A stretch of DNA of 64,000 nucleotides from JAISDD01 sp031553935 (GTDB taxonomy: Bacteria > Bacillota > Syntrophomonadia > Syntrophomonadales > Syntrophomonadaceae): NCBI GenBank assembly GCA_031553935.1, contig JAVBKS010000018.1, positions 14,608 to 78,607 of the forward strand. Direction: 5' to 3'. This document shows, piece by piece, positions 1-8,768 of this stretch (position 1 is its first letter; every line of letters begins with the position of its first letter). The notes beneath the pieces are model-generated. The model ran no database searches. It saw nothing but the letters and a program-made list of their open reading frames with translations, and was not told the DNA's origin. Made by a program: the position numbers and the translations under genes.

Positions 1-523
1 CCAAAGAGTTTTCATCATCATCTTGCTTAACTGGAACCACTGCCTGCATGATTATCGGCCCGGTGTCCATGCCGCGATCTACAATATGTACTGTACATCC
101 GCTATACCTAACTCCCTCTTCTATGGCCTGTCTTTGGGCATGCAATCCTCTAAATGAAGGAAGCAATGATGGATGAATGTTGATCACTTTTAAAGGAAAA
201 GCATCTAGAAAATCACTGCTTACTAATCGCATATAACCGGCTAAAACTACAAGATCCACCTTAAAATCTATTAATGTAGATATTAATTTCATTTCATATT
301 GTTGAGAATTACTAAAACTACTGGGAATAAAATTATACGCGGGAATATTCAGTTTGGTGGCTTTATAGAGAATTGGCGCCTCTGGTTGGTCAGAAATAAT
401 TACCACGATTTCTGCCTCTAAATCCCGCCTTGCGATAGCTGCTGCAATAGCTTCGCAGTTGCTCCCTTGTCCTGAAGCTAAAACTGCTAGTCTTAAGCGC
501 TTAGGCTCAAATACTCTAATCAC
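1..523 (-). CDS. purN: Phosphoribosylglycinamide formyltransferase, 3' end outside window
   Basis: PurN transfers a formyl group from 10-formyl-THF to GAR in de novo purine synthesis. About 174 residues are visible and the C-terminus lies beyond the left edge. An N-terminal LASGQGSN loop matches the phosphate-binding GxGSN motif. The central INIHPSLLPSFRG block carries the catalytic Asn and His, and HIVDRGMDTGPI carries the catalytic Asp. The start is GTG at 523, overlapping the purM stop by four bases (GTGA), which indicates translational coupling. It is the last visible gene of the operon that begins at purE; purH and purD would be expected further left, but that is inference. Confidence 0.95.
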   Translation of the reverse strand, partial: MIRVFEPKRLRLAVLASGQGSNCEAIAAAIARRDLEAEIVVIISDQPEAPILYKATKLNIPAYNFIPSSFSNSQQYEMKLISTLIDFKVDLVVLAGYMRLVSSDFLDAFPLKVINIHPSLLPSFRGLHAQRQAIEEGVRYSGCTVHIVDRGMDTGPIIMQAVVPVKQDDDENSL

Positions 524-1554
524 TTCAGCTGTACTCCCTTACTCTCAGCATTAATACTACCAATTATTATAGGCTTTTCCCCTTGACTACGCAAGCACTC
601 TACAGCTTTATCTTGATAAAGCGAGCTGACAACTACGATAAATCCTATTCCCATGTTAAAAGTTTTATACATATCATTATCAGCAATTGTGCCAAGTTCT
701 TGTATCATCGTGAAAACTGGAAGTTTTGGCAAACTCCTTTTTTCGATTTCGGCGCCAACCGATTCCGGTAAAACTCTAATTAGATTCTCTTCTATCCCGC
801 CCCCGGTAATATGAGCCATCCCTTTAACCGGGACTGACGACATCAGTGCAAGAATCTCCTTAACATAAATTTTAGTAGGCTTCATTAGCTCCTCTCCAAG
901 TGTCATTCCGAATTCGTCAATAAATCTTTCCAAAGGATAATTTACATGATCAAAAAAAACTTTTCTGGCTAATGAAAAACCATTAGAATGTAAACCACTT
1001 GAAGGTAACCCGATCAACACATCTCCAGGCTTAATATCAGCCCCTGTTATTAAATCAGATTTTTCGGCGACTCCAACTGCGAAACCGGCTAAATCATACT
1101 CATCGATCGCATACATACCCGGCATCTCAGCAGTTTCCCCTCCAATCAGCGCGCACCCAGCTTGTATACAACCACTGCTTACGCCTTTAACGATACTCTC
1201 AACCAAGTCTGGCCTTAGTTTCCCTAAAGCAATATAATCCAAGAAAAACAGGGGCTCCGCTCCGCAAACCAAAATATCGTTCACACACATAGCCACTAAA
1301 TCTATTCCAACGGTATCATGAATCCCCATTTTTTGTGCAATTAATAGCTTGGTTCCAACTCCATCTGTTCCAGATACTAACACTGGTTGCCGATATTTTT
1401 TTGTATCTAGCTCGAATAGTCCGGCGAAAGAGCCCAGCTCAGATAACACTTCGCTTCTTTTCGTGGAGCTCACCCATTTTTTTATCATATTGACAGATTG
1501 ATTAGCAGAATCAATGTCAACTCCAGCTGCCTTATAGTCCAAACCTTTTTTCAT
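520..1554 (-). CDS. purM: Phosphoribosylformylglycinamidine cyclo-ligase (AIR synthetase)
   Basis: PurM closes FGAM to aminoimidazole ribotide using ATP. The protein has about 344 residues, the usual family length. It shows the N-terminal LVSGTDGVGTKLLIA block, the GGETAEMPGMY motif and the C-terminal HITGGGIEENL motif. An ATG at 1575 would overlap purF in ATGA fashion, but a GGAGGA ribosome site lies six bases before the ATG at 1554 and the longer form adds only MTIGGAG. I therefore take 1554 as the start. It sits tightly between purF and purN in the pur operon. Confidence 0.96.
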   Translation of the reverse strand: MKKGLDYKAAGVDIDSANQSVNMIKKWVSSTKRSEVLSELGSFAGLFELDTKKYRQPVLVSGTDGVGTKLLIAQKMGIHDTVGIDLVAMCVNDILVCGAEPLFFLDYIALGKLRPDLVESIVKGVSSGCIQAGCALIGGETAEMPGMYAIDEYDLAGFAVGVAEKSDLITGADIKPGDVLIGLPSSGLHSNGFSLARKVFFDHVNYPLERFIDEFGMTLGEELMKPTKIYVKEILALMSSVPVKGMAHITGGGIEENLIRVLPESVGAEIEKRSLPKLPVFTMIQELGTIADNDMYKTFNMGIGFIVVVSSLYQDKAVECLRSQGEKPIIIGSINAESKGVQLK

Positions 1555-1571
1555 TCCGGCTCCTCCTATAG

Positions 1572-2969
1572 TCATTCTATACTTTCCGGCTCAATAGGGT
1601 ATTGACCACTGAAACAAGCTGTGCAAAAGTTTCTCTCATCACTATTCATACATTTCAACATTCCTTCTTTAGTAATATATTGCAAACTATCAACTCCGAT
1701 AAAATTAGCGATTTCATTCTCGCTCATGGTATTTGCTATCAATTCCTCTCTCCTTGAGGTATCAATTCCGTAATAACAAGGATACTTCGTAGGCGGTGAG
1801 GCAACGGCCATATGAACCTCAGTTGCACCTGCTTCTCGTAACATCTGAACAATCTGCTTACTCGTCGTTCCTCTGACTATTGAATCATCAACCATCACAA
1901 TCCGCTTGCCTTGAACAATTTCCTTGATGGGATTAAGTTTCAAACGGACCCCTAGTTCGCGCAAAGCTTGGCTGGGAATAATAAACGTTCTGCCAACATA
2001 TCGGTTCTTCATTAACCCTTCTTCGAAAGGAAGGCGGGCTTGCTCAGCAAAACCCATTGCCGATGGGGTTCCAGAATCCGGTACTGATATTACTAAATCC
2101 GCATCGATTTGATGCTCACGGGCTAGTTGTCTTCCCAATTCTTTTCTAGCCATATATACATTAGTGCCATCTATAGTACTATCAGGGCGAGCAAAATAGA
2201 TGTATTCAAAAATACAATGAGCATGCTGGGTTGATTCCAGTGCTTGCCTAGCACGGTAACCGTCTTTATCAACAATAATCACTTCCCCCGGCTTGACATC
2301 ACGGATAAATTTTGCTCCCAGGGTATTAAGAGACGCCGATTCTGATGCTAATATATAGTTTCCCCGAAGTTCTCCTATGCAAAGTGGTCTTATCCCCATG
2401 GGGTCTCTAAATCCCAACAAACAATCTTCGGTTAGAATCACTGCCGCAAACGCTCCTTTCATTTCCGGCAAACACTTGACCAAAGCTTCTTCCATCGAAA
2501 CCTGAGAATTACGTGACAAAACATTAGCCATTAACTCTGCATCAGTTGTAGTTTGAAAAACCGCGCCCTCAGCAGAAAGCTTCTTATTTAACTCAACTGA
2601 ATTCGTTAGATTACCGTTGCATGCTATACTCATCATTCCTTGGCGATAATGAAAAAGCATGGGCTGCGCATCGATTAGAGCTGGAAAACCCGTTGTTGAA
2701 TAACGCACATGTCCAATAGCAATGTTTCCTTTTAGAGCATTTAGCCTCTTCATATTAAGCGCGTCAGTAGTTAAACCTAAGCCCTTGTGCAATTCTATTT
2801 TGTGTCCATCCGCAACTGCTATGCCTGCGCTCTCTTGACCGCGATGTTGGAGGGCATAAATACCGAAAAAGGTAGTTTTGGCCGCATCGAATCCATCATC
2901 CAGATTGTTTAAATATATACCAAATACACCACATTCGTCGTGGAATTTTTCTTCTATTTCATTATGCAT
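1572..2969 (-). CDS. purF: Amidophosphoribosyltransferase, Fe-S type
   Basis: PurF makes phosphoribosylamine from PRPP and glutamine, the committed step of purine synthesis. The Ntn-type glutaminase begins after a short propeptide at DECGVFGIY, so Cys13 should become the mature N-terminus. The PRPP loop is IVMVDDSIVRGTT. Near the end, NFCTACFSG has the CxxC of the [4Fe-4S]-containing Bacillus-type enzyme, which is oxygen sensitive. The start at 2969 is preceded by GGAG eight bases away; an upstream ATG at 2987 lacks a good site. The gene overlaps the 3' end of purL by 16 bases and couples to purM. Confidence 0.96.
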   Translation of the reverse strand: MHNEIEEKFHDECGVFGIYLNNLDDGFDAAKTTFFGIYALQHRGQESAGIAVADGHKIELHKGLGLTTDALNMKRLNALKGNIAIGHVRYSTTGFPALIDAQPMLFHYRQGMMSIACNGNLTNSVELNKKLSAEGAVFQTTTDAELMANVLSRNSQVSMEEALVKCLPEMKGAFAAVILTEDCLLGFRDPMGIRPLCIGELRGNYILASESASLNTLGAKFIRDVKPGEVIIVDKDGYRARQALESTQHAHCIFEYIYFARPDSTIDGTNVYMARKELGRQLAREHQIDADLVISVPDSGTPSAMGFAEQARLPFEEGLMKNRYVGRTFIIPSQALRELGVRLKLNPIKEIVQGKRIVMVDDSIVRGTTSKQIVQMLREAGATEVHMAVASPPTKYPCYYGIDTSRREELIANTMSENEIANFIGVDSLQYITKEGMLKCMNSDERNFCTACFSGQYPIEPESIE

Positions 2970-5152
2970 GGGATTGACTCCTTCCACTTACTCTCGGCAT
3001 CAGATAAGGAAATATTAATTAAGGGGCAACTATTAAAATCAATTCTTATCGACTTTCCGCTAACTTTACCAATTCGAGTCGCTGCTACATCATGCTCAGC
3101 TGCAATTTTTACAACCATTTCAGAATTTTCAGGAGATACACTTATTATGGCTCTGCCACCGCCTTCCGCAAATAGAACTTCATAGCTTTTCGCCTGCGCT
3201 TCAATATTGACAAAAAATCCTATCCCGCCCAAAATTGCTGACTCCGTTAATGCAATTGCTAAGCCGCCATCACTAATGTCATGGCAAGACAATAAATATT
3301 GCTTCTCATGCAGACTCAACAATGCCTTAACTAAGTTTTTTTCATTCTCCAGATTGACTTTGGGCACAGCGCCGCTTTCTATACCATAGCAAAACGCCAA
3401 ATATTCTGAGCCCCCTAGATCGGTACTGGTCCCTCCCAAGAGAATAATTTCATTATCTTCTTGCTTAAATGCCATTTCGGTTCGCTTGCTAATATCTTTT
3501 AACAAACCTACCATCCCCACAACTGGAGTTGGATAAATAGCAGCTTCTGTGCTCTCGTTATACAGACTTACATTTCCGCTGACAACAGGGATTTCTAGGT
3601 ACTCGGCGGCTTTCGCCATACCCTTAACCGCGTTTTCCATTTGCCAAAATATTTGAGGTTTTTCCGGATTGCCAAAATTCAAACAATTAGTCAATCCTAA
3701 AGGCAAAGCTCCTACACAAGCCAAATTACGTGCTGCCTCACACACAACCGCTTGTCCTCCCTGAAATGGATCTAAATAAACCATGCGGCTGTTACCATCT
3801 GTAGTTAGGGCGATTCCCTTACAAGTATCCTTAACACGTAGAACCGCAGCATCTGCAACTCCGGGTAAAACAACAGAATTCGCCATAACTTGATGATCAT
3901 ATTGCCTGAAAACCCAGGCTTTATCAGCAATATTAGGAGATTCCAGCAGCTTCAGTAATGCTGCATCATCAGGCAAAATTTCCAAGCCTGCAAATGAAAA
4001 CTCCTGGTTTCTTTTAAAATAATCAGGTTCAATCCCCTGACGAACATAAATCGGGCAATCATCAGTCAATGATAAAACCGGTACAGCCGCTTCAAGCTTG
4101 TCACCTGATAAAACACGGAAAAACCCATCATCTGTAACCTTTCCTATGACAGTCGCATCAAGCCCCCACTTATCAAATATTGCTCTAATCTCAGCCTCTT
4201 TACCGGCTCTAGGCACGATTAACATTCTCTCCTGGGACTCGGAAAGCATAATTTCGTAAGCCGACATTCCGGTTTCGCGGCGAGGAACTAATAAAACGTC
4301 AACTTCAACCCCTTGCCCGGATTTACTTACCGTTTCAGCAATCGAACTGGTTAAACCAGCAGCTCCAAGATCCTGCATCCCTTGTACTAAATCCTTCTTA
4401 ATCAAATCCAAACACGCCTCAATTAAAAGTTTCTCCATAAATGGATCACCCACTTGTACTGCCGGACGCTTTTGCTGCGAACTCTCCGTCAGTTCTTCTG
4501 AAGCAAAAGTAGCCCCATGAATACCATCTCTACCGGTTTTGGAGCCAACGAGCATTATGGAACTGCCAACTTCACCTGCCACTGCTAAAGCAATTTCATC
4601 ATGATTAACCAAGCCAACACACATGGCATTTACCAGGGGATTGTCCTGATAGCAGCTGTTAAAATATACTTCACCGCCAACAGTAGGTATTCCCAAACAG
4701 TTACCATACCCGGCAATTCCAGCTACTACGCCAGCAAAAAGTTCCTTAACCCGATTATTATCTGGAAGTCCAAATCTCAGAGAATCAAGAATCGCAATCG
4801 GCCTTGCTCCCATAGTAAATATATCCCTAACAATTCCTCCAACTCCTGTAGCAGCACCCTGATAAGGCTCAATCGCCGATGGATGATTATGGCTTTCTAA
4901 TTTGAAAACTACTGCCTGTCCATCGCCAATATCAATAATGCCGGCATTTTCTCCAGGTCCTTGCAACACCTGACTACCGGTAGTTGGAAGCAGTTTTAGC
5001 AGCGGCTTAGAATTCTTATAGCCGCAATGCTCAGACCACATAACCGCATACATTCCTAATTCCAGGTAATTTGGTTCGCGTTTCAATATAGTAATTATTT
5101 TTTCGTATTCTTCCGGGAGCAAACCCATTTCCAAATAAGTTAGTTCTTTCAT
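2954..5152 (-). CDS. purL: Phosphoribosylformylglycinamidine synthase, small PurL subunit
   Basis: This is the ATP-dependent synthetase subunit converting FGAR to FGAM. It is the short (732-residue) PurL that lacks a fused glutaminase and works with PurS and PurQ, both encoded just upstream. The conserved KLESHNHPSAIEPYQGAATG block and the IVRDIFTMGARPIA block are near the N-terminus, and two repeated AIR-synthase-like halves follow. The ATG overlaps the purQ stop by one base (TAATG). Its intact SHNHPS motif is a useful comparison for the divergent half-PurL protein at 53845. Confidence 0.97.
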   Translation of the reverse strand: MKELTYLEMGLLPEEYEKIITILKREPNYLELGMYAVMWSEHCGYKNSKPLLKLLPTTGSQVLQGPGENAGIIDIGDGQAVVFKLESHNHPSAIEPYQGAATGVGGIVRDIFTMGARPIAILDSLRFGLPDNNRVKELFAGVVAGIAGYGNCLGIPTVGGEVYFNSCYQDNPLVNAMCVGLVNHDEIALAVAGEVGSSIMLVGSKTGRDGIHGATFASEELTESSQQKRPAVQVGDPFMEKLLIEACLDLIKKDLVQGMQDLGAAGLTSSIAETVSKSGQGVEVDVLLVPRRETGMSAYEIMLSESQERMLIVPRAGKEAEIRAIFDKWGLDATVIGKVTDDGFFRVLSGDKLEAAVPVLSLTDDCPIYVRQGIEPDYFKRNQEFSFAGLEILPDDAALLKLLESPNIADKAWVFRQYDHQVMANSVVLPGVADAAVLRVKDTCKGIALTTDGNSRMVYLDPFQGGQAVVCEAARNLACVGALPLGLTNCLNFGNPEKPQIFWQMENAVKGMAKAAEYLEIPVVSGNVSLYNESTEAAIYPTPVVGMVGLLKDISKRTEMAFKQEDNEIILLGGTSTDLGGSEYLAFCYGIESGAVPKVNLENEKNLVKALLSLHEKQYLLSCHDISDGGLAIALTESAILGGIGFFVNIEAQAKSYEVLFAEGGGRAIISVSPENSEMVVKIAAEHDVAATRIGKVSGKSIRIDFNSCPLINISLSDAESKWKESIPCIMK

Positions 5153-5853
5153 TAGTTTCGAACCCCCTTAACCCAATTACTAATCGAGTTAAATATGGAT
5201 AATCCATCACTTCCACCAAGTATTTGCTCAGCACACCTCTCCGGATGAGGCATCATCCCAAGAACATTTCCCTGTTTGTTAATAATCCCTGCAATATTAG
5301 CTTTCGAACCATTGGGATTATAAAAATCATCAACTTCTCCATTAGGACCACAATAAGTAAAAACTATGCGCCCCTCATTTTTTAATTCCTGCAAGGTGTC
5401 TTCATCACAGAAATAATTACCTTCACCATGCGCTATTGGAATTCTAATTATACTTTGAGGAGCTAATGCATTAGTAAATGGCGTAATGTTCTGATTAACT
5501 TTCAAATATACATCCTGGCAAATGAATTTTAGACTCGAATTTCTTAATAAAGCTCCCGGCAATAGTCCGGCTTCCAATAGAATCTGAAAACCATTGCAAA
5601 TACCAAGCACCAGTTTACCCTCGAGTGCAAAACGCTTTATTTCCGGCATAATCGCTGAAAATCTAGCAATTGCTCCACAGCGCAAATAGTCTCCGAAGGA
5701 AAAGCCGCCAGGAATAATAAGGGCGTCAAGAGGAGGCAATTTCTCTTCCTGATGCCATATAAACTGGACTTGTTCTGCCATAACTTTATCAACAACATGA
5801 TAACAATCAGCATCACAGTTAGAACCTGGAAATACAACTACTCCAAATTTCAT
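5152..5853 (-). CDS. purQ: Phosphoribosylformylglycinamidine synthase, glutaminase subunit
   Basis: PurQ hydrolyses glutamine and passes ammonia to PurL. The protein has 233 residues. It carries the class I amidotransferase nucleophile in LVLGICNGFQIL and the His-Glu pair in GMMPHPERCAEQ, so all three catalytic residues are present, unlike in the GuaA of this window. The start ATG follows GGGAGAATAGTT. PurS ends two bases upstream and purL begins on the purQ stop, as expected for subunits of one complex. Confidence 0.96.
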   Translation of the reverse strand: MKFGVVVFPGSNCDADCYHVVDKVMAEQVQFIWHQEEKLPPLDALIIPGGFSFGDYLRCGAIARFSAIMPEIKRFALEGKLVLGICNGFQILLEAGLLPGALLRNSSLKFICQDVYLKVNQNITPFTNALAPQSIIRIPIAHGEGNYFCDEDTLQELKNEGRIVFTYCGPNGEVDDFYNPNGSKANIAGIINKQGNVLGMMPHPERCAEQILGGSDGLSIFNSISNWVKGVRN

Positions 5854-5855
5854 AA

Positions 5856-6104
5856 CTATTCTCCCTCTGCTATTTCGATTCGAAAGTCCTCGATGACTGG
5901 ATTTGCTAACAACTGTTCACTCAGGGTTTTCAATTGGGCCTTAGCATTATCGATATCATCACCTTGCAGCCAAACTTGAATAAACTTCCCCACTCGTACT
6001 TGATTAATATTATCATTTCCCATCATTACAAGGGATCTCTTTACCGCTTCCCCTTGCGGATCCAAAACTCCAGGCTTTAAGGTCACGTATACATTTGCTA
6101 ACAA
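5856..6104 (-). CDS. purS: Phosphoribosylformylglycinamidine synthase, PurS subunit
   Basis: PurS is a small dimeric protein that bridges PurL and PurQ. The residues VYVTLKPGVLDPQGEAVKRS are the typical N-terminus. An ATG at 6140 would add twelve unrelated residues inside the end of purB. AGGAGG lies seven to eight bases before a TTG at 6104, giving an 82-residue product of normal size, so the TTG start is preferred. It sits between purB and purQ. Confidence 0.93.
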   Translation of the reverse strand: MLANVYVTLKPGVLDPQGEAVKRSLVMMGNDNINQVRVGKFIQVWLQGDDIDNAKAQLKTLSEQLLANPVIEDFRIEIAEGE

Positions 6105-6124
6105 ATCGTTTACCTCCTGAATAT

Positions 6125-7420
6125 CTAATTCAATCCACAACGCCCAAAAACATAGTCAATGTTTTCCGTATATATATCAAATGAAAAGACTCGATCTAAC
6201 TCCTCAAGACTCAAGCGAGCTTGAATCTGCTGATCATTAAAAACAAGTTCTTTGAAATCATCACCGCTTGACCAACTCTGCAAAGCATGTTTCTGTACGA
6301 TTTCATAGGCTTTTTCCCGTAAAAATCCTTTATCGACCAAAGCCAGCATTAGTTCTTGCGAGAAAATCAAACCTCTGGTTTTATTAATATTGGCATTCAT
6401 ATTATCTGGACGAACAGTCATTTCCCTAACCACATAGATAAATCTATCCAGGATATAGTCAAGCAGTATACAACTATCCGGAATAATAACACGTTCGGTT
6501 GAAGAATGGGTTAGATCCCGTTCATGCCAAAGCGAAATGTTATCCAGACTAGCGATGGCATTGCTTTTGATTACTCGAGCTAAACCAACTACACGTTCAC
6601 AGGTCATCGGATTACGCTTATGCGGCATAGCTGAAGAACCTTTTTGCCCACTTTTAAAAGGTTCTTCCAGCTCAAGAATCTCAGTTCGCTGCAGGTTCCT
6701 GATCTCTGTTGCCATTTTTTCCAACGAACCCGCTATTATCGCCATGGTTGTCATATACTGAGCATGACGATCCCGTTGAATAATCTGGGTTGAAACCTCA
6801 CAAACCTTTAAGCCAAGGCGCTTGCAGACCAATTCCTCAACCCTCGGATCTAAATGAGCAAAATTTCCTACCGCCCCTGAAATTGCACCATACGATATGA
6901 TATCAATCGCCTGCTCTATTCTAATAATATTTCGTTTGTTTTCCATAAACCAGGTCGCCATCTTCATGCCAAAGGTGCTGGGTTCGCCGTGAACACCATG
7001 CGTACGTCCAATATTTAGGGTGTACTTATGCAATTTCGCAAGCTTAGCTATATGTTCACCTAATACTTCAAGCTTATCTTTAATAATTATTCCTGCTTGC
7101 CGCATCTGGATTGCTAATCCGGTATCTAAAATGTCCGAAGAAGTTAGCCCCATATGAATAAATTTGGATTCTTCACCAACGTATTCACCCACATTAGTTA
7201 AAAAAGCAATCACATCGTGATTTACCTCTTTTTCAATCTCTTTAATTCGATCTATATTAAATGCTGCCCGTTCCCTGATTACTCTTGCAGCTTCCCGAGG
7301 AATTCTTCCGAATTCAGCCCAAGCATCACAGACTTCAATCTCAATTTGCAGCCAATTATGCAGCTTGCTCTCCTCGGTCCAAATATCTCCCATAGGAGCT
7401 AATGTATACCTTGATATCAA
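6125..7420 (-). CDS. purB: Adenylosuccinate lyase
   Basis: PurB cleaves SAICAR to AICAR and adenylosuccinate to AMP, both releasing fumarate. The 431-residue length is normal for the Gram-positive form. The fumarase/aspartase signature SSAMPHKRNPMTCE is intact and includes the catalytic Ser, and GRTHGVHGEPSTFG holds a conserved His. It follows purE after a two-base gap and ends 20 bases before purS, with the purS ribosome site in that gap. purC is not present in this operon segment. Confidence 0.97.
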   Translation of the reverse strand: MISRYTLAPMGDIWTEESKLHNWLQIEIEVCDAWAEFGRIPREAARVIRERAAFNIDRIKEIEKEVNHDVIAFLTNVGEYVGEESKFIHMGLTSSDILDTGLAIQMRQAGIIIKDKLEVLGEHIAKLAKLHKYTLNIGRTHGVHGEPSTFGMKMATWFMENKRNIIRIEQAIDIISYGAISGAVGNFAHLDPRVEELVCKRLGLKVCEVSTQIIQRDRHAQYMTTMAIIAGSLEKMATEIRNLQRTEILELEEPFKSGQKGSSAMPHKRNPMTCERVVGLARVIKSNAIASLDNISLWHERDLTHSSTERVIIPDSCILLDYILDRFIYVVREMTVRPDNMNANINKTRGLIFSQELMLALVDKGFLREKAYEIVQKHALQSWSSGDDFKELVFNDQQIQARLSLEELDRVFSFDIYTENIDYVFGRCGLN

Positions 7421-7422
7421 GC

Positions 7423-7941
7423 TTAACCCTCCTTATTCTGTAAATAAGCGGTTACCCCGACAGCTTTTAGTTTCCGGTCCTTTAACTTAACTTCCTCTGC
7501 CATATTGATCCTATATTCGGCTATTCTCTTTTCAACACTCTCGTCGCCAATAGCCAAAATCTGCGCAGCTAATAATGCAGCATTGGCACTACCATTAATA
7601 CCGACGGTTGCCACTGGAATTCCCTTGGGCATTTGCACGATAGAATAAAGTGAATCTACGCCACCTAATGCTGATGTTTGTATTGGAACTCCAATTACCG
7701 GCAAAGTCGTATATGCGGCAATAACTCCAGGCAAATGAGCTGCTCCCCCAGCCCCGGCAATTATCACTTTAATGCCGTTTTCTTTAGCTTGTGTAGCAAA
7801 AGCAGCGGTTTCAAAGGGGAGTCGATGTGCCGAACAAATTGAATACTCATAGCTGATAGCAAATTTGTCCAATATCTCTCCGGCATCTTTCATGATTTTC
7901 AAATCAGAATCGCTGCCCATTATAATTCCAACTAAAGGCAT
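7423..7941 (-). CDS. purE: N5-carboxyaminoimidazole ribonucleotide mutase, class I
   Basis: PurE isomerises N5-CAIR to CAIR. The protein has 172 residues. GSDSDLKIMKDA at the N-terminus and ICSAHRLPFET are the class I active-site blocks, and AGAGGAAHLPGV is the glycine-rich phosphate site. The start ATG is preceded by AAGGAGTACTAAT. It is the first gene of the operon, directly behind a riboswitch leader. No purK is visible, so N5-CAIR synthesis must be encoded elsewhere. Confidence 0.97.
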   Translation of the reverse strand: MPLVGIIMGSDSDLKIMKDAGEILDKFAISYEYSICSAHRLPFETAAFATQAKENGIKVIIAGAGGAAHLPGVIAAYTTLPVIGVPIQTSALGGVDSLYSIVQMPKGIPVATVGINGSANAALLAAQILAIGDESVEKRIAEYRINMAEEVKLKDRKLKAVGVTAYLQNKEG

Positions 7942-7971
7942 ATTAGTACTCCTTCATATTAATATTAATAC

Positions 7972-8023
7972 ACTAACAAACAACCCAGGCAAACAGTTCC
8001 ATACCGAAACCTATCCGCCTGGG
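7972..8023 (-). terminator. Intrinsic terminator of the pur leader (riboswitch expression platform)
   Basis: On the minus strand CCCAGGC (from 8023) pairs with GCCTGGG (to 7984). The stem is extended by G-U-rich pairs and is followed by TTGTTTGTT. Its 5' arm is the 3' strand of the riboswitch aptamer, so the two structures exclude each other. This predicts that ligand binding prevents termination. Confidence 0.75.
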
Positions 8024-8112
8024 CTTTTATCCCTATACGGTGTAACACCAAAGTGTTTGCATCACTTGGACCAGACCATGTAAGCCATGCGGAACCCTAG
8101 ATACACTTTCAA
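8005..8112 (-). ncRNA. PRPP riboswitch (ykkC subtype 2b) upstream of purE
   Basis: The minus strand carries the ykkC core in order: TATCTAGGGTTCCG (around 8104-8089), GGTCTGGTCCAAG, ACACCG, and GGGATAAAAGCCCAGG followed by CGGATAGG. The flanks GTGTATC and GATAGGT can form the closing P1 helix. The known ykkC classes sense guanidine (type 1), ppGpp (2a) or PRPP (2b). Position in front of a de novo purine operon argues for PRPP. The overlap with a terminator fits the ON-switch behaviour described for that class. I see no guanine aptamer in tandem with it. Confidence 0.85.
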
Positions 8113-8143
8113 GTCGTATTATTTATTCTCTTTCACATTTCCG

Positions 8144-8172
8144 ATATTAACAAAGCACAATGAAGGTGTCAA
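8144..8172 (-). promoter_or_regulatory. purE: Sigma-A promoter of the pur operon
   Basis: On the minus strand TTGACA (8172-8167) and TAATAT (8149-8144) are separated by exactly 17 bases. Transcription would start near 8137, giving a leader of about 195 bases that contains the riboswitch. Confidence 0.85.
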
Positions 8173-8180
8173 CTTCACGC

Positions 8181-8204
8181 AAAAAAGACCTCTAAATAGA
8201 GGTC
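8181..8204 (-). terminator. Intrinsic terminator overlapping a stop codon
   Basis: On the minus strand GACCTCTA and TAGAGGTC (8204-8187) form a short-loop hairpin followed by six T residues (8186-8181). The stop codon of the upstream small gene (8194-8192) lies inside the hairpin. It separates that gene from the pur promoter, which begins ten bases further on. Confidence 0.85.
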
Positions 8205-8380
8205 TCTTGTAATTGTGAAAGCCTGTTTTTTAAGACTCTTATCTCTTTACGGATCGCTTTGGCTTCATCCTTGATACTATCCTCGCTAACTTTTTCCAAT
8301 TTACTGAAGCCTGCTTCCTCTTCTAATTGTTCCAAACGCAGAATAACTTTTTGCGCTAATTGTTTAATGAAATCGTCCAA
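8192..8380 (-). CDS. Small coiled-coil protein of unknown function
   Basis: A charged, leucine-rich protein of about 62 residues that looks helical or coiled-coil (LAQKVILRLEQLEEEAGFS and a RKEIRVLKNRLSQLQE tail). No family is recognised. The AGGTGG site five bases before a TTG at 8380 favours that start over an ATG at 8431, which would add 17 hydrophobic residues without a ribosome site. The gene is monocistronic, with its own terminator at its stop codon. Confidence 0.6.
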   Translation of the reverse strand: MDDFIKQLAQKVILRLEQLEEEAGFSKLEKVSEDSIKDEAKAIRKEIRVLKNRLSQLQETSI

Positions 8381-8768
8381 ATCTACCACCTTTCTTTCAC
8401 TTAAAATATATGCAATACATACAAAAATCAAAACTAATTATTTTGGGTTTCAAAATACAACACTAAATCACTTGGAAAAATATAGCTTTTAATGATGTTT
8501 ATGCTATATAATTAATAAACTTACTAAAATAATTGCCTAAAACTAAATAATTATTCAATTGTCAACTTGTTCATATACGTTATTTATGAATTATATTCAA
8601 CATATTTATCAAAAATCATCTTTTTTTGAAACATATTTTATATTTTTGTCAAAAATCGTTAGGCTAAGTAATAATTAATCGTTTTTTATCCTGAATATAT
8701 ACCCCGATAGCAGTTAATGTTTACTGGGATAATTACATTTGTAATCCGCTACAAAGAACGGAGGTATT
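8381..8768. other. AT-rich divergent intergenic region
   Basis: This AT-rich stretch separates the minus-strand small gene from the plus-strand aldehyde dehydrogenase. Apart from the promoter at 8646-8674 I see no RNA gene or repeat in it. Confidence 0.5.
8646..8674 (+). promoter_or_regulatory. Probable promoter of the aldehyde dehydrogenase gene
   Basis: TTGTCA (8646-8651) and TAATAA (8669-8674) are 17 bases apart, about 95 bases before the start codon at 8769. The background is very AT-rich, so chance matches are likely. Confidence 0.45.

Noticed and set aside
7942..8140. A guanine (purine) riboswitch in front of purE
   Set aside because: No guanine-aptamer core was found; the conserved core is of ykkC type.
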